Source of the DNA: Sphingobacterium paludis | GTDB lineage: Bacteria > Bacteroidota > Bacteroidia > Sphingobacteriales > Sphingobacteriaceae | Assembly: GCF_004364125.1 (NCBI RefSeq) | Contig: NZ_SNZV01000013.1 | Coordinates: 25,339 to 89,338 of the forward strand | Length of the DNA stretch: 64,000 nucleotides | Direction of reading: 5' to 3' | In this document: positions 17,538 through 26,353 of the stretch, piece after piece | How positions within the stretch are numbered: position 1 is the stretch's first letter | Layout: each line of letters starts with the position of its first letter | The notes under the pieces: generated by a model | What the model saw: only the letters and a program-made list of their open reading frames with translations | Told to the model about the DNA's origin: nothing | Database searches by the model: none | Position numbers and translations under genes: made by a program

Positions 17538-18815
17538 TTATAAATTGGGCTTTGTGGCGATATGCAGCTTGGCGTTCATGAGATCGAATGCATTGAGCGC
17601 TTGGTCTAGTTGTGCAATGCTGTGTGTTGCCATCATGGACATGCGTATTCGAGCATCCTTTTTTGCCACAGCAGGATACATGATGCAGTTGGAGTAGATA
17701 CCTTTTGAGAATAGCATATTTGTTGCCTTTGCCGTCAAGGTCGGATCACCTATTTTTACCGGTATCACGCCCGATTCTGTGTTCCCAATATTGAATCCTA
17801 TACTTTTTAGCCCTTCCTTATAATAGTTTATATTTCTCCACAGCTGCGCCTGCCATTGCGGCTCTTCATCCAGCAAGGCCATGGCCTGCACGGCCGCCAT
17901 TGCTTGCGATGGTGGCATGCTCACCGAGAAGAGGTGCTGCCGAGATTGGAACTTCAACATTCTGATCAGTTCGGGTTGTGCGACGACATATCCGCCAAGG
18001 CTCCCAAATGTTTTGCTGAATACGCCAGTGATAATAATATCGTCGTCTTTCAGGAGCTCTTCCTTCTCCAATATCCCTCGACCAGTGTTGCCGTGTACGC
18101 CTACACCGTGTGCATCATCAATCAGCAGATAGGCCCCATAACGTTTCACAAGCTGCAGGATATCCTTAATTTTTGCGATGTCTCCATCCTGCGAATACAC
18201 ACCATCGATGATGACCATTTTAGTTCGGTATTGATTTTGACTGTGCTTGAGTACCTGCTCTAGGTGCTCCATGTTGTTGTGCAAAAAAGTTTTCACATTG
18301 GTCGTTAGGCAACCCTCATAGATACTGGCGTGCACGGCCATGTCCAATATGGCGATGTCTTCTTTCTTTAAAAGTGCTTGTATAGTAGCGCTATTTGCCG
18401 TGTAGCCCGTGGTATAAAGAATGGCATCCGTTTTTCCGAAAAATTGAGCTATCTTATTTTCCAGCAGTTGGTGGTAACTGTAATGGCCGCCAATAGCAGG
18501 AGAGGCTCCCGCACCGGTGCCATACGTAGAAATGGCGTCTATCGCCGCTTGTTTTACCTTGGGATGTTGTGTAAAGCCAAGGTAATCGTTGGATACAAAA
18601 TTTACATATTCACCGTTAGGAACAATCGCATTGCCATGTACAGATAGTTCATTCGCACAGCCCGTTTGGTTCACCAATCGGTAATTTAATCGGCCGTTAT
18701 CGTCGAGGTAATCTAGGAAATCATCAAAGGCTGCAGCTCGTTCAAGCATGGTTACATTTGGCATGTTTTCAAAGTCTTTGAAGGTCAATTTTGGGTAGGT
18801 GTTTTTGTCAATCAT
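17538..18815 (-). CDS. PLP-dependent alpha-oxoamine synthase family enzyme
   Basis: The 425-residue protein is a fold-type I aminotransferase-like enzyme of the 8-amino-7-oxononanoate synthase / 2-amino-3-ketobutyrate ligase / serine palmitoyltransferase family, which condense an amino acid with an acyl-CoA and release CO2. Visible landmarks: FVSNDYLGFTQHPKV, GTGAGASPAIGGHYSYHQLL, VHASIYEGCL, the PLP-ring Asp and His in LIDDAHGVGVHG, and the PLP lysine in FSKTFGSLGG. An N-terminal extension of about 55 residues precedes the core. Sphingobacteria need such an enzyme for sphingolipids, but I do not see enough to name this one serine palmitoyltransferase. No biotin genes are nearby. Monocistronic. 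Confidence 0.85.
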   Translation of the reverse strand: MIDKNTYPKLTFKDFENMPNVTMLERAAAFDDFLDYLDDNGRLNYRLVNQTGCANELSVHGNAIVPNGEYVNFVSNDYLGFTQHPKVKQAAIDAISTYGTGAGASPAIGGHYSYHQLLENKIAQFFGKTDAILYTTGYTANSATIQALLKKEDIAILDMAVHASIYEGCLTTNVKTFLHNNMEHLEQVLKHSQNQYRTKMVIIDGVYSQDGDIAKIKDILQLVKRYGAYLLIDDAHGVGVHGNTGRGILEKEELLKDDDIIITGVFSKTFGSLGGYVVAQPELIRMLKFQSRQHLFSVSMPPSQAMAAVQAMALLDEEPQWQAQLWRNINYYKEGLKSIGFNIGNTESGVIPVKIGDPTLTAKATNMLFSKGIYSNCIMYPAVAKKDARIRMSMMATHSIAQLDQALNAFDLMNAKLHIATKPNL

Positions 18816-19130
18816 GATTTAATTGTTTTAAAGGCGATGCAGTGAAATCGTATAACAATTTAGAGCAATTTTTTTGTTTTGGCAACCTGTCTCGTCAATA
18901 TTACAAGTGCAAGAATGTTCGTTTTCATTTTCGTGGAAAGCTATCGTTGTGTTGATTATAATTTCGGAGTAACTTCGCTTAGGAAGAGCTCGTTTTTCTT
19001 TCGTGAATGGTGGAAATGTCTGTGCCGAACTACCTAAAAAATTACGTCTTTCATTTTGAAATATTTATTTCAAATGTCTTGTGGAGATGTTCGAAATATG
19101 CTATCATTGTAGTAGCTATACCGCACAATT

Positions 19131-19322
19131 ATGAAACTACAGATTATTTTGACCACGATTTTTCTATTATTGGTGCTCACTTGGAATGTGAACACAAATA
19201 GCATCCCTGTACTGGGCACGCTGACCGTTTTGTTATGTGTCTCGTTGCTGTACGTCGTTCGTATCTTGCGTAGGATGCAGGCGCGGGAGGGCGATCAGGC
19301 CTTCGACAAGGGAATGGAGTAA
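19131..19322 (+). CDS. Small membrane protein, uncharacterised
   Basis: A 63-residue frame with two hydrophobic helices (IILTTIFLLLVLTWNV and VLGTLTVLLCVSLLYVVRIL), a basic RRMQAR turn and an acidic tail. The amphipathic ordering and the positive-inside pattern look like a genuine small inner-membrane protein, but it has no recognisable family and no partner. A frame from 19007 overlaps it in another phase and has no coding character. Confidence 0.5.
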   Translation: MKLQIILTTIFLLLVLTWNVNTNSIPVLGTLTVLLCVSLLYVVRILRRMQAREGDQAFDKGME

Positions 19323-19533
19323 GACGCTATCATGTAGTTTGCCATCTGTATAGACTTTTCTGCACGCTATTAGCGGAACCGGGCTGTACCAAACTGAACT
19401 TGCTGCTTAGGAGGTTGTACGGGTTAACTTTGGTCGTATGTCTTGACAGAAAATGTGCACGAGGATGGCTGCTACGCTCGATGTAACCTGTATTCCTTTT
19501 TTATCAGCAATCAACTGGCGTCATTCTGCGAGC

Positions 19534-19572
19534 AAAAAAAAATCCCCTTCATGATTAAATGAAGGGGATTTT
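19534..19572 (-). terminator. Terminator of tRNA-Arg
   Basis: AATCCCCTTCAT (19541-19552) pairs with ATGAAGGGGATT (19559-19570), followed on the minus strand by a run of T. It lies just past the tRNA 3' end. Confidence 0.92.
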
Positions 19573-19575
19573 AAG

Positions 19576-19649
19576 TACGCCAAAAGGGATTCGAACCCCT
19601 GACCGACGGTTTAGAAAACCGTTGCTCTATCCTGCTGAGCTATTGGCGC
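19576..19649 (-). tRNA. tRNA-Arg (anticodon TCT)
   Basis: The 74-nt cloverleaf has acceptor GCGCCAA/TTGGCGT, D arm TAGCTCAGCAGG-ATAGAGCA, anticodon stem ACGGT/ACCGT around loop TTTCTAA (anticodon TCT), and T arm with GTTCGAATCCC. The CCA end is not encoded. It has its own promoter (19666-19696) and terminator (19534-19572). Confidence 0.96.
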
Positions 19650-19665
19650 CTCCTTTTCAGTGGAA

Positions 19666-19696
19666 CAAAAGTATATAATAACTGTTGTTTTGCAAA
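19666..19696 (-). promoter_or_regulatory. Promoter of tRNA-Arg
   Basis: On the minus strand TTTG (19693-19696), a 19-nt spacer, and TACTTTTG (19666-19673): a full match to the Bacteroidota primary sigma-factor consensus, 16 bp before the tRNA. Confidence 0.85.
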
Positions 19697-20029
19697 ATAA
19701 AAATGCTACTTTTTTACAGATTGGGAGTAACGTATTGCATGCCAAACATATACTTAGCAGGCAGGTAAGCGGTCTCTGGAAGAGAATGGCGCTATGATGT
19801 TGTGCTCAAAGATTCAAGCATTCCGGCACGACAACAGTCGTCGCATGTGTTGCCGGAAGGACTCAATCCATGTGGGAGGAGAGGGGCCTTCAGCCCTTGA
19901 AGGAGCAAGGATGGTACAAAAAAGGAATTCCGGTTCGATACATATTGATAGGCGTTGTTTTTATTGAGTTCGCAATCAATGTGTTTGCCGAAGGACAGGC
20001 TAATGGCTATCATAATTTTGAAATAAAAT

Positions 20030-20059
20030 TTTGCAAGATTGATAAAATTCGTACTTTTG
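20030..20059 (+). promoter_or_regulatory. Promoter of tRNA-Ser
   Basis: TTTG (20030-20033), an 18-nt spacer and TACTTTTG (20052-20059), immediately before the tRNA-Ser gene. Confidence 0.83.
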
Positions 20060-20063
20060 TCGC

Positions 20064-20151
20064 GGAGAGTTGGCAGAGTGGTCGAATGCGGCAGTCTTGA
20101 AAACTGTTGACTGTCACAGGTCCGGGGGTTCGAATCCCTCACTCTCCGCCA
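20064..20151 (+). tRNA. tRNA-Ser (anticodon TGA)
   Basis: An 88-nt class II tRNA: acceptor GGAGAGT/ACTCTCC, anticodon stem GCAGT/ACTGT with loop CTTGAAA (anticodon TGA), a long variable arm, and T loop GTTCGAATCCC. Discriminator G and an encoded CCA (20149-20151). A reverse-strand open frame across it is an artefact. Confidence 0.96.
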
Positions 20152-20152
20152 A

Positions 20153-20182
20153 ACAAAAGCAGCTTTTTTAGCTGCTTTTGTT
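20153..20182 (+). terminator. Terminator of tRNA-Ser
   Basis: ACAAAAGCAGCT and AGCTGCTTTTGT pair over a T-rich loop directly after the tRNA. A nearly identical hairpin recurs at 24467-24497. Confidence 0.88.
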
Positions 20183-20403
20183 GTTTAAGGATGATTTGGA
20201 TTCGAACCGAAGCGTTGGCCGGGGCATATCAAGCGGGAGCTTCCTTGAGTGCTACGACGGTTTTGATCGATACATGCCGTATGGAGAATATTCAAATTTT
20301 GTACGATAAGTTTACCACGAAACAAACGATAAAATTCGAGATGGTGAGCCGCTCAGAAAAGTTTATTGAGCTTTAGCGTAAAGAAAACATACGGACCAAT
20401 GGC

Positions 20404-20411
20404 TATCTTTG
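20404..20411 (+). promoter_or_regulatory. -7 box before the AraC gene
   Basis: TATCTTTG fits TAnnTTTG and lies 24 bp before the start codon at 20435. No convincing -33 element was found. Confidence 0.4.
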
Positions 20412-20434
20412 CATAGGAGTGAATAGCAGGCTAT

Positions 20435-21256
20435 ATGGAACAGGCAGATTCGTTGAAAACTATAAACTATTCGGGGATATTTCTTTCGTGTTATTCGGAC
20501 TACAGCGAAAAATGCATACACGCTACGCCGGAACATGTATTATTGTATTTGTATTCGGGTGAACAGGTTATTCACGATAGAGATAAAAAGATCACGATAA
20601 AAGCAGGCGAATGTGCGTTTATAAGGCGTGACCATCGGTTAATGATGTATAAAAACAGTAAAGGCAGCGAGTTATACAAAGGGATTTCTTTAACATTCAA
20701 ACGTGCGTTGTTACGGGATTTTTATAATAAAATCAATAAATCTTACATACCTGACCCTGCGCCCATTTCCGAAAAAAATGTTTTTAAGATACAGCCCAAA
20801 GCAGATATTAGTAGCTTGTTTCAATCGCTCACCCCTTATTTTGACGAGGGTGTCAAACCCACGGAGGGTGTGGCACAGTTGAAATTGCAAGAAGGAATTT
20901 ATGCCTTACTGAACAATTCTGAAGCTTTTTATCCGATATTGTTCGACTTCGCCGAACCTTGGAAAATAGATATTTTGGAATTCTTAAACGAGAACTATAT
21001 GGATGACTTGACCATGGAGCAAATTGCATCATTTACAGGTCGGAGTTTAGCTACTTTTAAAAGAGATTTCAAAAAAATAAGCAACCTCACACCTCAAAAA
21101 TGGCTGATAAAAAAACGTTTGGAAATGGCGTACATACAGCTAAAAGAAGAAAAGAAAAAAATACAAGACGTCTATATGGAAGTAGGCTTTAAAAACCCTT
21201 CCCATTTCTCAACGGCATTTAAAAAGCAGTACGGGATACGACCGACAGATCTGTAA
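20435..21256 (+). CDS. AraC family transcriptional regulator
   Basis: The 273-residue protein has an N-terminal sensor half with cupin-like text (HVLLYLYSGEQVIHDRDKKI; GECAFIRRDHRLMMYK) and a C-terminal AraC DNA-binding domain of two helix-turn-helix units: LTMEQIASFTGRSLATFKRD at about residues 194-213 and IQDVYMEVGFKNPSHFSTAF at about 239-258, ending with KKQYGIRPTDL. It stands directly before an acetyltransferase and an alpha/beta hydrolase gene, which it may regulate. A terminator-like hairpin separates it from them. The effector is unknown. The base composition is more A+T-rich than the genes to the left. Confidence 0.9.
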   Translation: MEQADSLKTINYSGIFLSCYSDYSEKCIHATPEHVLLYLYSGEQVIHDRDKKITIKAGECAFIRRDHRLMMYKNSKGSELYKGISLTFKRALLRDFYNKINKSYIPDPAPISEKNVFKIQPKADISSLFQSLTPYFDEGVKPTEGVAQLKLQEGIYALLNNSEAFYPILFDFAEPWKIDILEFLNENYMDDLTMEQIASFTGRSLATFKRDFKKISNLTPQKWLIKKRLEMAYIQLKEEKKKIQDVYMEVGFKNPSHFSTAFKKQYGIRPTDL

Positions 21257-21281
21257 ATTTGAGCCTATAAGAAAGATTAGT

Positions 21282-21310
21282 TGAGCCTCATAACAAAGCC
21301 GTTATGGGGC
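21282..21310 (+). terminator. Hairpin after the AraC gene
   Basis: AGCCTCATAAC pairs with GTTATGGGGCT over AAAGCC, 23 bp past the AraC stop. Just downstream TAATTTTG (21319-21326) matches the -7 consensus, so the acetyltransferase operon may have its own promoter. Confidence 0.55.
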
Positions 21311-21350
21311 TTTGCTATTAATTTTGCAGGCTAACTTCATATACTAAGCC

Positions 21351-21923
21351 ATGCACACGAAAATAAAAACAGCAGCTATCTTTGAACGGCTACGAAATCA
21401 AGAAAGCGTACCATTCAGCGACCCCCAATATGCTAAAATAGGAGAAGCTTGTGGCCATACGAAAAAGATACTTGTTCAAATGAACAGTACAGCCGATCCA
21501 GCCACAATAAGAGATCTATTAAGCCAAATCACAGGTTCCTCAATTGACGAAACGACAACCGTTTTTACACCCTTACATATCAACTACGGAAAACATACCA
21601 CAATAGGTAAAAACGTATTCATCAACTTTGATTGCGTTTTTCTCGATTTGGGGGGAATTACCATTGAAGACAGTGTACTGATAGCGCCGAAGGTTAGCCT
21701 GTTGTCCGAAGGACACCCCCTGACACCAGGGAGGAGGGCAACACTGACCGCCGGGCATATCCACATCAAAAAGAATGCTTGGATTGGGGCAGGTGCTACC
21801 ATTTTGCAAGGTGTAACCATTGGCGAAAATGCCATAGTAGCCGCAGGAGCGATTGTTTCCAAAGACGTTCCCGATAATATGATTGTAGGCGGTATCCCTG
21901 CAAAAATCATGAAATCCATTTAA
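21351..21923 (+). CDS. Sugar O-acetyltransferase, left-handed beta-helix family
   Basis: The 190-residue protein has an N-terminal maltose-acetyltransferase-type helical part (MHTKIKTAAIFERLRNQESV, then MNSTADPATIRDLLSQITGS) and then hexapeptide repeats forming a left-handed beta-helix: HYTTIGKNVF-like turns, GGITIEDSVLIAPKVSLLSE, HIKKNAWIGAGATILQGVTI, ENAIVAAGAIVSKDVPDNMI, GGIPAKIMK. The catalytic His lies in SEGHPL. Family members transfer acetyl from acetyl-CoA to a sugar hydroxyl. The length is typical. It lies 11 bp before the lipoprotein hydrolase gene, so the two are likely cotranscribed, although they act in different compartments. Confidence 0.88.
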   Translation: MHTKIKTAAIFERLRNQESVPFSDPQYAKIGEACGHTKKILVQMNSTADPATIRDLLSQITGSSIDETTTVFTPLHINYGKHTTIGKNVFINFDCVFLDLGGITIEDSVLIAPKVSLLSEGHPLTPGRRATLTAGHIHIKKNAWIGAGATILQGVTIGENAIVAAGAIVSKDVPDNMIVGGIPAKIMKSI

Positions 21924-21934
21924 AATAGAGCCAT

Positions 21935-22993
21935 ATGAAAAGATTATCAATTTTAGCAGTAGTAAGTCTGATGTTTTTAGGGCAATCCTGTACACAGCAA
22001 ACAAACAATCAAGATTCAGAAAAAATGAGCGATACAGCAGAAGCAGAACACTATACGTTTGACTTGAGCGATAAAGTAACCCGCCAAAAAGTAACCTTTA
22101 AAAATCGCTACGGGATTACCCTTACAGGGGATTTGTACATTCCAAAAAATCACGGTAGCGAACCATTGGCTGCACTTGCCATTAGTGGACCTTTCGGGGC
22201 TGTGAAAGAACAATCGTCGGGCTTGTATGCTAACCAGATGGCAGAACGTGGATTTATCGCGCTGGCATTCGACCCGTCTTACACCGGCGAGAGTGGCGGC
22301 GAACCGAGAAATATTGCTTCCTCTGACATCAATACGGAAGATTTCAGCGCCGCAGTAGATTTTCTTGGCATACAGAAAAACATAGACAGAAACAAAATCG
22401 GTATTATCGGTATATGTGGGTTTGGAGGATTTGCACTCAATGCAACAGCTATTGACAAACGGATAAAAGCGGTAGTTACTACAAGTATGTATGATATTCC
22501 ACGTGCTTCTTCAAAAGGGTATTATGATAAAGTAACCTTAGAAGAACGTACAAAAACATTGGAGCAAATGAGCCAGCAACGTTGGAAAGATGCAGAATCA
22601 GGAACGCCTGCATATGGAAACTGCCCAAATCCGGATACACTGAAAGGTGATGAACCGCAATTTGTAAAAGATTATTTTGATTATTACAAAACCAATAGAG
22701 GTTTTCATACACGCTCCATCAATTCTAATGCAGCCTGGACGTTGACCAATGGATTTTCATTAATGAATATGCCTATCTTATCCTACATCAAAGAAATATC
22801 GCCACGCCCAATGTTGCTTATTGCAGGCGAAAATGCACATTCCCGTTATTTTAGCGAAGATATTTACAATATGGCCGCCGAACCGAAAGAATTAATGATT
22901 ATACCCAATGCTGTGCACGTTGATTTGTATGATAAGGTTGAAGTCATTCCATTTGAGAAGTTAGGTGTATTTTTTAAGCAACACCTCAAATAA
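21935..22993 (+). CDS. Alpha/beta hydrolase lipoprotein with cysteine nucleophile elbow
   Basis: The 352-residue protein starts with a lipoprotein leader (MKRLSILAVVSLMFLGQSC, Cys19). The core has the dienelactone-hydrolase-like order: GITLTGDLYIPKN, then LAISGPFGAVKEQSSGLYAN, AERGFIALAFDPSYTGESGG, and the elbow IGIIGICGFGGFALNA with Cys161 where most relatives have Ser. The acid region is MLLIAGENAHSRYFSEDI and the catalytic His lies in IPNAVHVDLYD. It is probably an outer-membrane- or periplasm-anchored esterase or thiol hydrolase; the substrate is unknown. It follows the acetyltransferase by 11 bp. Confidence 0.8.
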   Translation: MKRLSILAVVSLMFLGQSCTQQTNNQDSEKMSDTAEAEHYTFDLSDKVTRQKVTFKNRYGITLTGDLYIPKNHGSEPLAALAISGPFGAVKEQSSGLYANQMAERGFIALAFDPSYTGESGGEPRNIASSDINTEDFSAAVDFLGIQKNIDRNKIGIIGICGFGGFALNATAIDKRIKAVVTTSMYDIPRASSKGYYDKVTLEERTKTLEQMSQQRWKDAESGTPAYGNCPNPDTLKGDEPQFVKDYFDYYKTNRGFHTRSINSNAAWTLTNGFSLMNMPILSYIKEISPRPMLLIAGENAHSRYFSEDIYNMAAEPKELMIIPNAVHVDLYDKVEVIPFEKLGVFFKQHLK

Positions 22994-23303
22994 ACCAAGG
23001 AAGTGATCATTACTGCAATTTTCGTTCTTGACACAATCACGTGTACGTACAATATTTTGAAGGTATGGTGTTAAACGCTGATTGAAAAAGACAGATAAAT
23101 CTACACGGTTTTCTATGTGTGTTTTCTTTTTTGTTTTATTTAGATAATATTTTAAACAATTGATGTTAAATAATTTGAAAATTGATTAAAAGTTGCCTAT
23201 ACTTGAATTACTTTGGTTTACAGTGTAATATGTTGTTCTGTGGGGTGTTGAGGGGGTTGTAATTAATATTTGCTACATTTTTATAAACTTAACATATACT
23301 ATT
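22994..23303. other. Intergenic, no gene seen
   Basis: A+T-rich stretch between the hydrolase and the GH18 gene. The last 80 bp, with TAATATTTGC about 40 bp before the ATG, may hold the promoter of the GH18 gene. Nothing else was recognised. Confidence 0.5.
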
Positions 23304-24380
23304 ATGATCAAAAAACAGCTTTTTAAACATGTTATTAAGAGAATAGCTCCTGTTCTTTTCATTCCCATTGCTTTTTTCAGTTCGTGCCAAAAATCGATGC
23401 TCAATGCTGAACAGGGTGTGGCTATGGAGAATGCATCGGATGGACGCATGGCGGCCGTCAATGACGATCCAAATTACTTGGCAAATTTAATAGCGTATAA
23501 GAATAGCCCACACCCGTTATTCGTTGGTTACTTGGTTGCCGACGGGAACGATCCTGTTGAAGCATCGTCTATGCTCAATGTACCTGATAGTGTCGATATC
23601 GTTGTCGCCTTTGCCGGGTGGGATAGAGACCCTTCACATTGGCGCGCTTTACAAGCAAAGGGAACAAAGATTTTAATATGTACTTTTCCTGGTATAGATG
23701 CTTTTTACGATGGATCACAAAAAGATACGACCACAACCCAAAGAACGTCGCTTTCCGCAAATAGCACATATGATCACTGGGCAAAGGCCATGTACGATAA
23801 ATTTATTGTTGAAATGGGCTGGGATGGAATTGATGTGGATATAGAGACTGGTACTTTCGGCGGTGATGCTCCAGCTAGCAACGCCAGAGCGGTGTTAACA
23901 TCTATTAGCAAATATTTTGGACCTAATGCGCTTGCTGGGAATTTAACCAGGGCTGGCGTAAAGCCAATTTACATTTATGACACCGATGTGGATGTGGCCG
24001 GAGGGAGTCTAGGTTATAACACCATTTACACACCATTTAGAAGCAATTATGATTACGTAAACTTTCAGTCGTATGTTGGAGGAAACCGGCGCTGGAGCGG
24101 AAGTCAAGTTTCCGATCTTAACCCACTGCTTAATGCTTTTGAGAGAAACAAGTTAATTGTGCTAACCAATGGCGACGAGTTCATATATCCTAATGGCGGT
24201 GAAGATACGCCCGGGGGCGATGAGCGGGCGACGAGATGGCTATGGGACATTGCGAATTGGACGAGAACGAATAATACTGCGGGAGTAGGTGCTTACAGAA
24301 TGAGTAGGGACTATAATCATGTGCCAACCTTTAACAGCACCCGTCAGGCTATTCAAATCATGAACCCTGCCAGAAACTGA
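23304..24380 (+). CDS. GH18-family lipoprotein (endo-beta-N-acetylglucosaminidase/chitinase-like)
   Basis: The 358-residue protein has a lipoprotein leader ending FFSSCQKS. The catalytic motif of glycoside hydrolase family 18, DxxDxDxE, is intact: D174-G-I-D177-V-D179-I-E181 in GWDGIDVDIETG. A first strand (HPLFVGYLVADGND) and later ones (DYVNFQSYVGG; LIVLTNGDEF; GVGAYRMSRDYN) complete the barrel. The short length and the text resemble the endo-F/endo-H type enzymes of Bacteroidota that cut between the two core GlcNAc residues of N-glycans or chitin. No SusC/SusD genes lie next to it. It appears to be a lone gene in the accessory stretch. Confidence 0.82.
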   Translation: MIKKQLFKHVIKRIAPVLFIPIAFFSSCQKSMLNAEQGVAMENASDGRMAAVNDDPNYLANLIAYKNSPHPLFVGYLVADGNDPVEASSMLNVPDSVDIVVAFAGWDRDPSHWRALQAKGTKILICTFPGIDAFYDGSQKDTTTTQRTSLSANSTYDHWAKAMYDKFIVEMGWDGIDVDIETGTFGGDAPASNARAVLTSISKYFGPNALAGNLTRAGVKPIYIYDTDVDVAGGSLGYNTIYTPFRSNYDYVNFQSYVGGNRRWSGSQVSDLNPLLNAFERNKLIVLTNGDEFIYPNGGEDTPGGDERATRWLWDIANWTRTNNTAGVGAYRMSRDYNHVPTFNSTRQAIQIMNPARN

Positions 24381-24466
24381 TAGCGGTAAGTTTGAAAGAT
24401 TGAGTGATTTCAGGATAAATGAAGCCCGCTGTGCTTTACGGGTTTAATACCGAACGCTTGACTAGA

Positions 24467-24497
24467 CAAAAGCAGCTTTTTTAAGCTGCTTTTGTTG
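24467..24497. terminator. Bidirectional terminator hairpin
   Basis: ACAAAAGCAGCTT pairs with AAGCTGCTTTTGT. It can end the GH18 transcript and the convergent small membrane gene. It nearly duplicates the tRNA-Ser terminator at 20153-20182. Confidence 0.75.
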
Positions 24498-24598
24498 GTT
24501 ACCGGCTGCGGTATTCGAGCCCAATTCGCATTAGCAGTCCGCTTGATAGCTTTGTGTCCATCAGGGGGAGGTCGAAGTCAAAACCCTGATAAACGATT

Positions 24599-24889
24599 TT
24601 ATACATTTTTTAGATTCGGTAAGATAAATGTTAGAAAAATAGTTGCGAGAACCGTCAATAGAAAGCCAATCTTTACAGCTATAGCCTCCTTTGTGAAAAC
24701 CACAACAACAGCGTACAGCGTGCTTAAAATTACTATGGCAGCTATCGGAAAAATAAATAATTCGTGTACAAAAGTCAATACGCCTTTTAGAAAGTTTATT
24801 TTTAAAAATTCTTCGTTCAAGATAGTTAATATGAAAATCAGCGCTAGCGCTACGTTGATCCAAACGATGGTTTTTGTAGTTCGTGTCAT
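24599..24889 (-). CDS. Small membrane protein with three predicted helices
   Basis: The 96-residue product starts MTRTTKTIVWINVALALIFI and has helices at about residues 8-24, 42-64 and 71-92 (IAVKIGFLLTVLATIFLTFI). No family is recognised. The open frame begins two codons earlier with TTG; the ATG at 24887-24889 is preferred. It is convergent with the GH18 gene and divergent from the esterase at 24986, so both starts share about 95 bp. Confidence 0.6.
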   Translation of the reverse strand: MTRTTKTIVWINVALALIFILTILNEEFLKINFLKGVLTFVHELFIFPIAAIVILSTLYAVVVVFTKEAIAVKIGFLLTVLATIFLTFILPNLKNV

Positions 24890-24985
24890 GTTCAAAATCT
24901 GTTATATTTAAATGTAAAGACAATTATCGTCTGTTGAAAAGCGATGTTAAATTATGTAGTTAACTTACTACCTTAAAAAAAGACC

Positions 24986-25672
24986 ATGAATTTAAAAACT
25001 CTACTTTTCTTATGCTTTTTTATCCCATTTGCAAAATTACTTGCGCAGGAAAAGACTAAAGCGAAATACAACTACCTTTTATATTTACCAAAAGATTATG
25101 CAAAAACATCAAAAAGATATCCAGTTGTGGTTTATCTTCACGGCGGTTCACATAAAGGGCAGGATTTGAATAAACTGAAGGGCTATGGGTTACCTTACCT
25201 CATTGATAAAGGCGAAGATTTTGAATTTATCATCGCTTCTCCGCAATGTCCTGACAATAAATATTGGTCTAACGAAAATTGGTTTGACTCCTTGTACCTG
25301 GATTTATCAGAAAAGTATAGAATCGACAGCAAGCGGATGTATGTTACAGGGATTAGTATGGGCGGTTACGGTGCGTATACCGTTGCTATGGATTTTCCAG
25401 AAATTTTTGCGGCAATAGTCCCATTATGCGGAGGAATCAACGATAGCGATACTTCCCGTATTTGTAACCTACGGGATATTCCAATTTGGACATTTCACGG
25501 TACCGCTGATGACAAAATTCCGATTAAAGAAACGGAAAGAATTGCCGCCCAATTGAGATTTTGCAAGGGCAATATGAAGTTTACCCGATTAGAAAATGCT
25601 GGTCACGGAATAGAATACCTTTACGAAAAGAATCGCGAGATCTACACCTGGATGTTAAAGCAGCGCAGATAA
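24986..25672 (+). CDS. Secreted esterase / prolyl-oligopeptidase-like alpha/beta hydrolase
   Basis: The 228-residue protein has a signal peptide (MNLKTLLFLCFFIPFAKLLAQ) and a compact hydrolase core: YLPKDYAKTSKRYPVVVYLH with the oxyanion-hole HGGS, the nucleophile elbow GISMGGYG (Ser in the middle), the acid in FHGTADDKIP and the His in LENAGHGIEY. This arrangement fits periplasmic LpqC/phospholipase-carboxylesterase-like enzymes, including feruloyl and acetyl esterases of sugar-degrading bacteria. The substrate cannot be assigned. A terminator hairpin follows. Confidence 0.85.
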   Translation: MNLKTLLFLCFFIPFAKLLAQEKTKAKYNYLLYLPKDYAKTSKRYPVVVYLHGGSHKGQDLNKLKGYGLPYLIDKGEDFEFIIASPQCPDNKYWSNENWFDSLYLDLSEKYRIDSKRMYVTGISMGGYGAYTVAMDFPEIFAAIVPLCGGINDSDTSRICNLRDIPIWTFHGTADDKIPIKETERIAAQLRFCKGNMKFTRLENAGHGIEYLYEKNREIYTWMLKQRR

Positions 25673-25746
25673 AAGGGATACAGCATCGCGTGGCGCACCA
25701 TGCATATGAATGGAGAAACACCAATGATCTCTCCAGTGGCCCAGCC

Positions 25747-25767
25747 GTCCCGTATAAACGGGACGTT
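25747..25767 (+). terminator. Hairpin after the esterase gene
   Basis: CGTCCCGT pairs with ACGGGACG over a 4-nt loop, followed by TTTG. It is a compact G+C-rich stem. Confidence 0.55.
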
Positions 25768-26353
25768 TGAGCATTCACCAGATTACTAAACAACAAAAAT
25801 GAACTATCGTGCGCTTACGGAACATCGCAAGCTAATATTGTAGTCATAACTTTTCACTAAAAACGCTCGTGTTATGCAGTATGCTAATGTATGGGCAACA
25901 TAGGATGAATAGAGGAAGAACTCCTGCGGTGAAATTAGCGCTCTTCAATGAGAAAAGCAAACTTTAAATACACTTTTATTTGAATTGGGTATTTTTACAA
26001 TTGTTTATGCAATTTTTGATCAGTCGTCCCTCCATTGTTTCGTGATAGCATGGCCCACCCACTTTTTCTGCTGAATACCTTACTATTCAAATTCTTGAAA
26101 AATGAGGTCTATCGTGTTCAACGGGATATTAATCCGGAGGAATGGCAGAAAGACATGCAAGGTGAAATTCATTGGTCTTGTAAAATAGATCAAATAAATT
26201 TGTTTAACACAGCATGCTATATACTGCAATCTGCACGGGGAAGTATTCCAAACAACAACTTGCTATTTTAGTGATTAGCGAACTCTGTTTTTACCGTAAA
26301 AAATTGTAACTTGACGGCATTATTTAGGTAAGATTTTACAACTGTATTTGCTG
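25768..26353. other. Long intergenic stretch, no supported gene
   Basis: About 590 bp without a convincing gene. A 78-codon frame at 26035-26271 (ending ILQSARGSIPNNNLLF) has no leader, no family and weak coding character; it may be a remnant. A TATTTG box just before 26354 could serve the next gene. Confidence 0.4.

Noticed and set aside
17538..18815. Naming the enzyme serine palmitoyltransferase or BioF
   Set aside because: The family is clear, but the N-terminal extension and the lack of context do not allow the specific activity to be chosen.
19870..20100. Plus-strand frame running into tRNA-Ser
   Set aside because: It overlaps the tRNA and its promoter and has no family.
19792..20142. 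Minus-strand frame beginning MRDSNPRTCDSQQ
   Set aside because: This is the reverse translation of the tRNA-Ser gene, a known false-positive pattern.
26035..26271. 78-codon frame between the esterase and the lipoprotein gene
   Set aside because: No leader, no family and weak coding character; left as intergenic.
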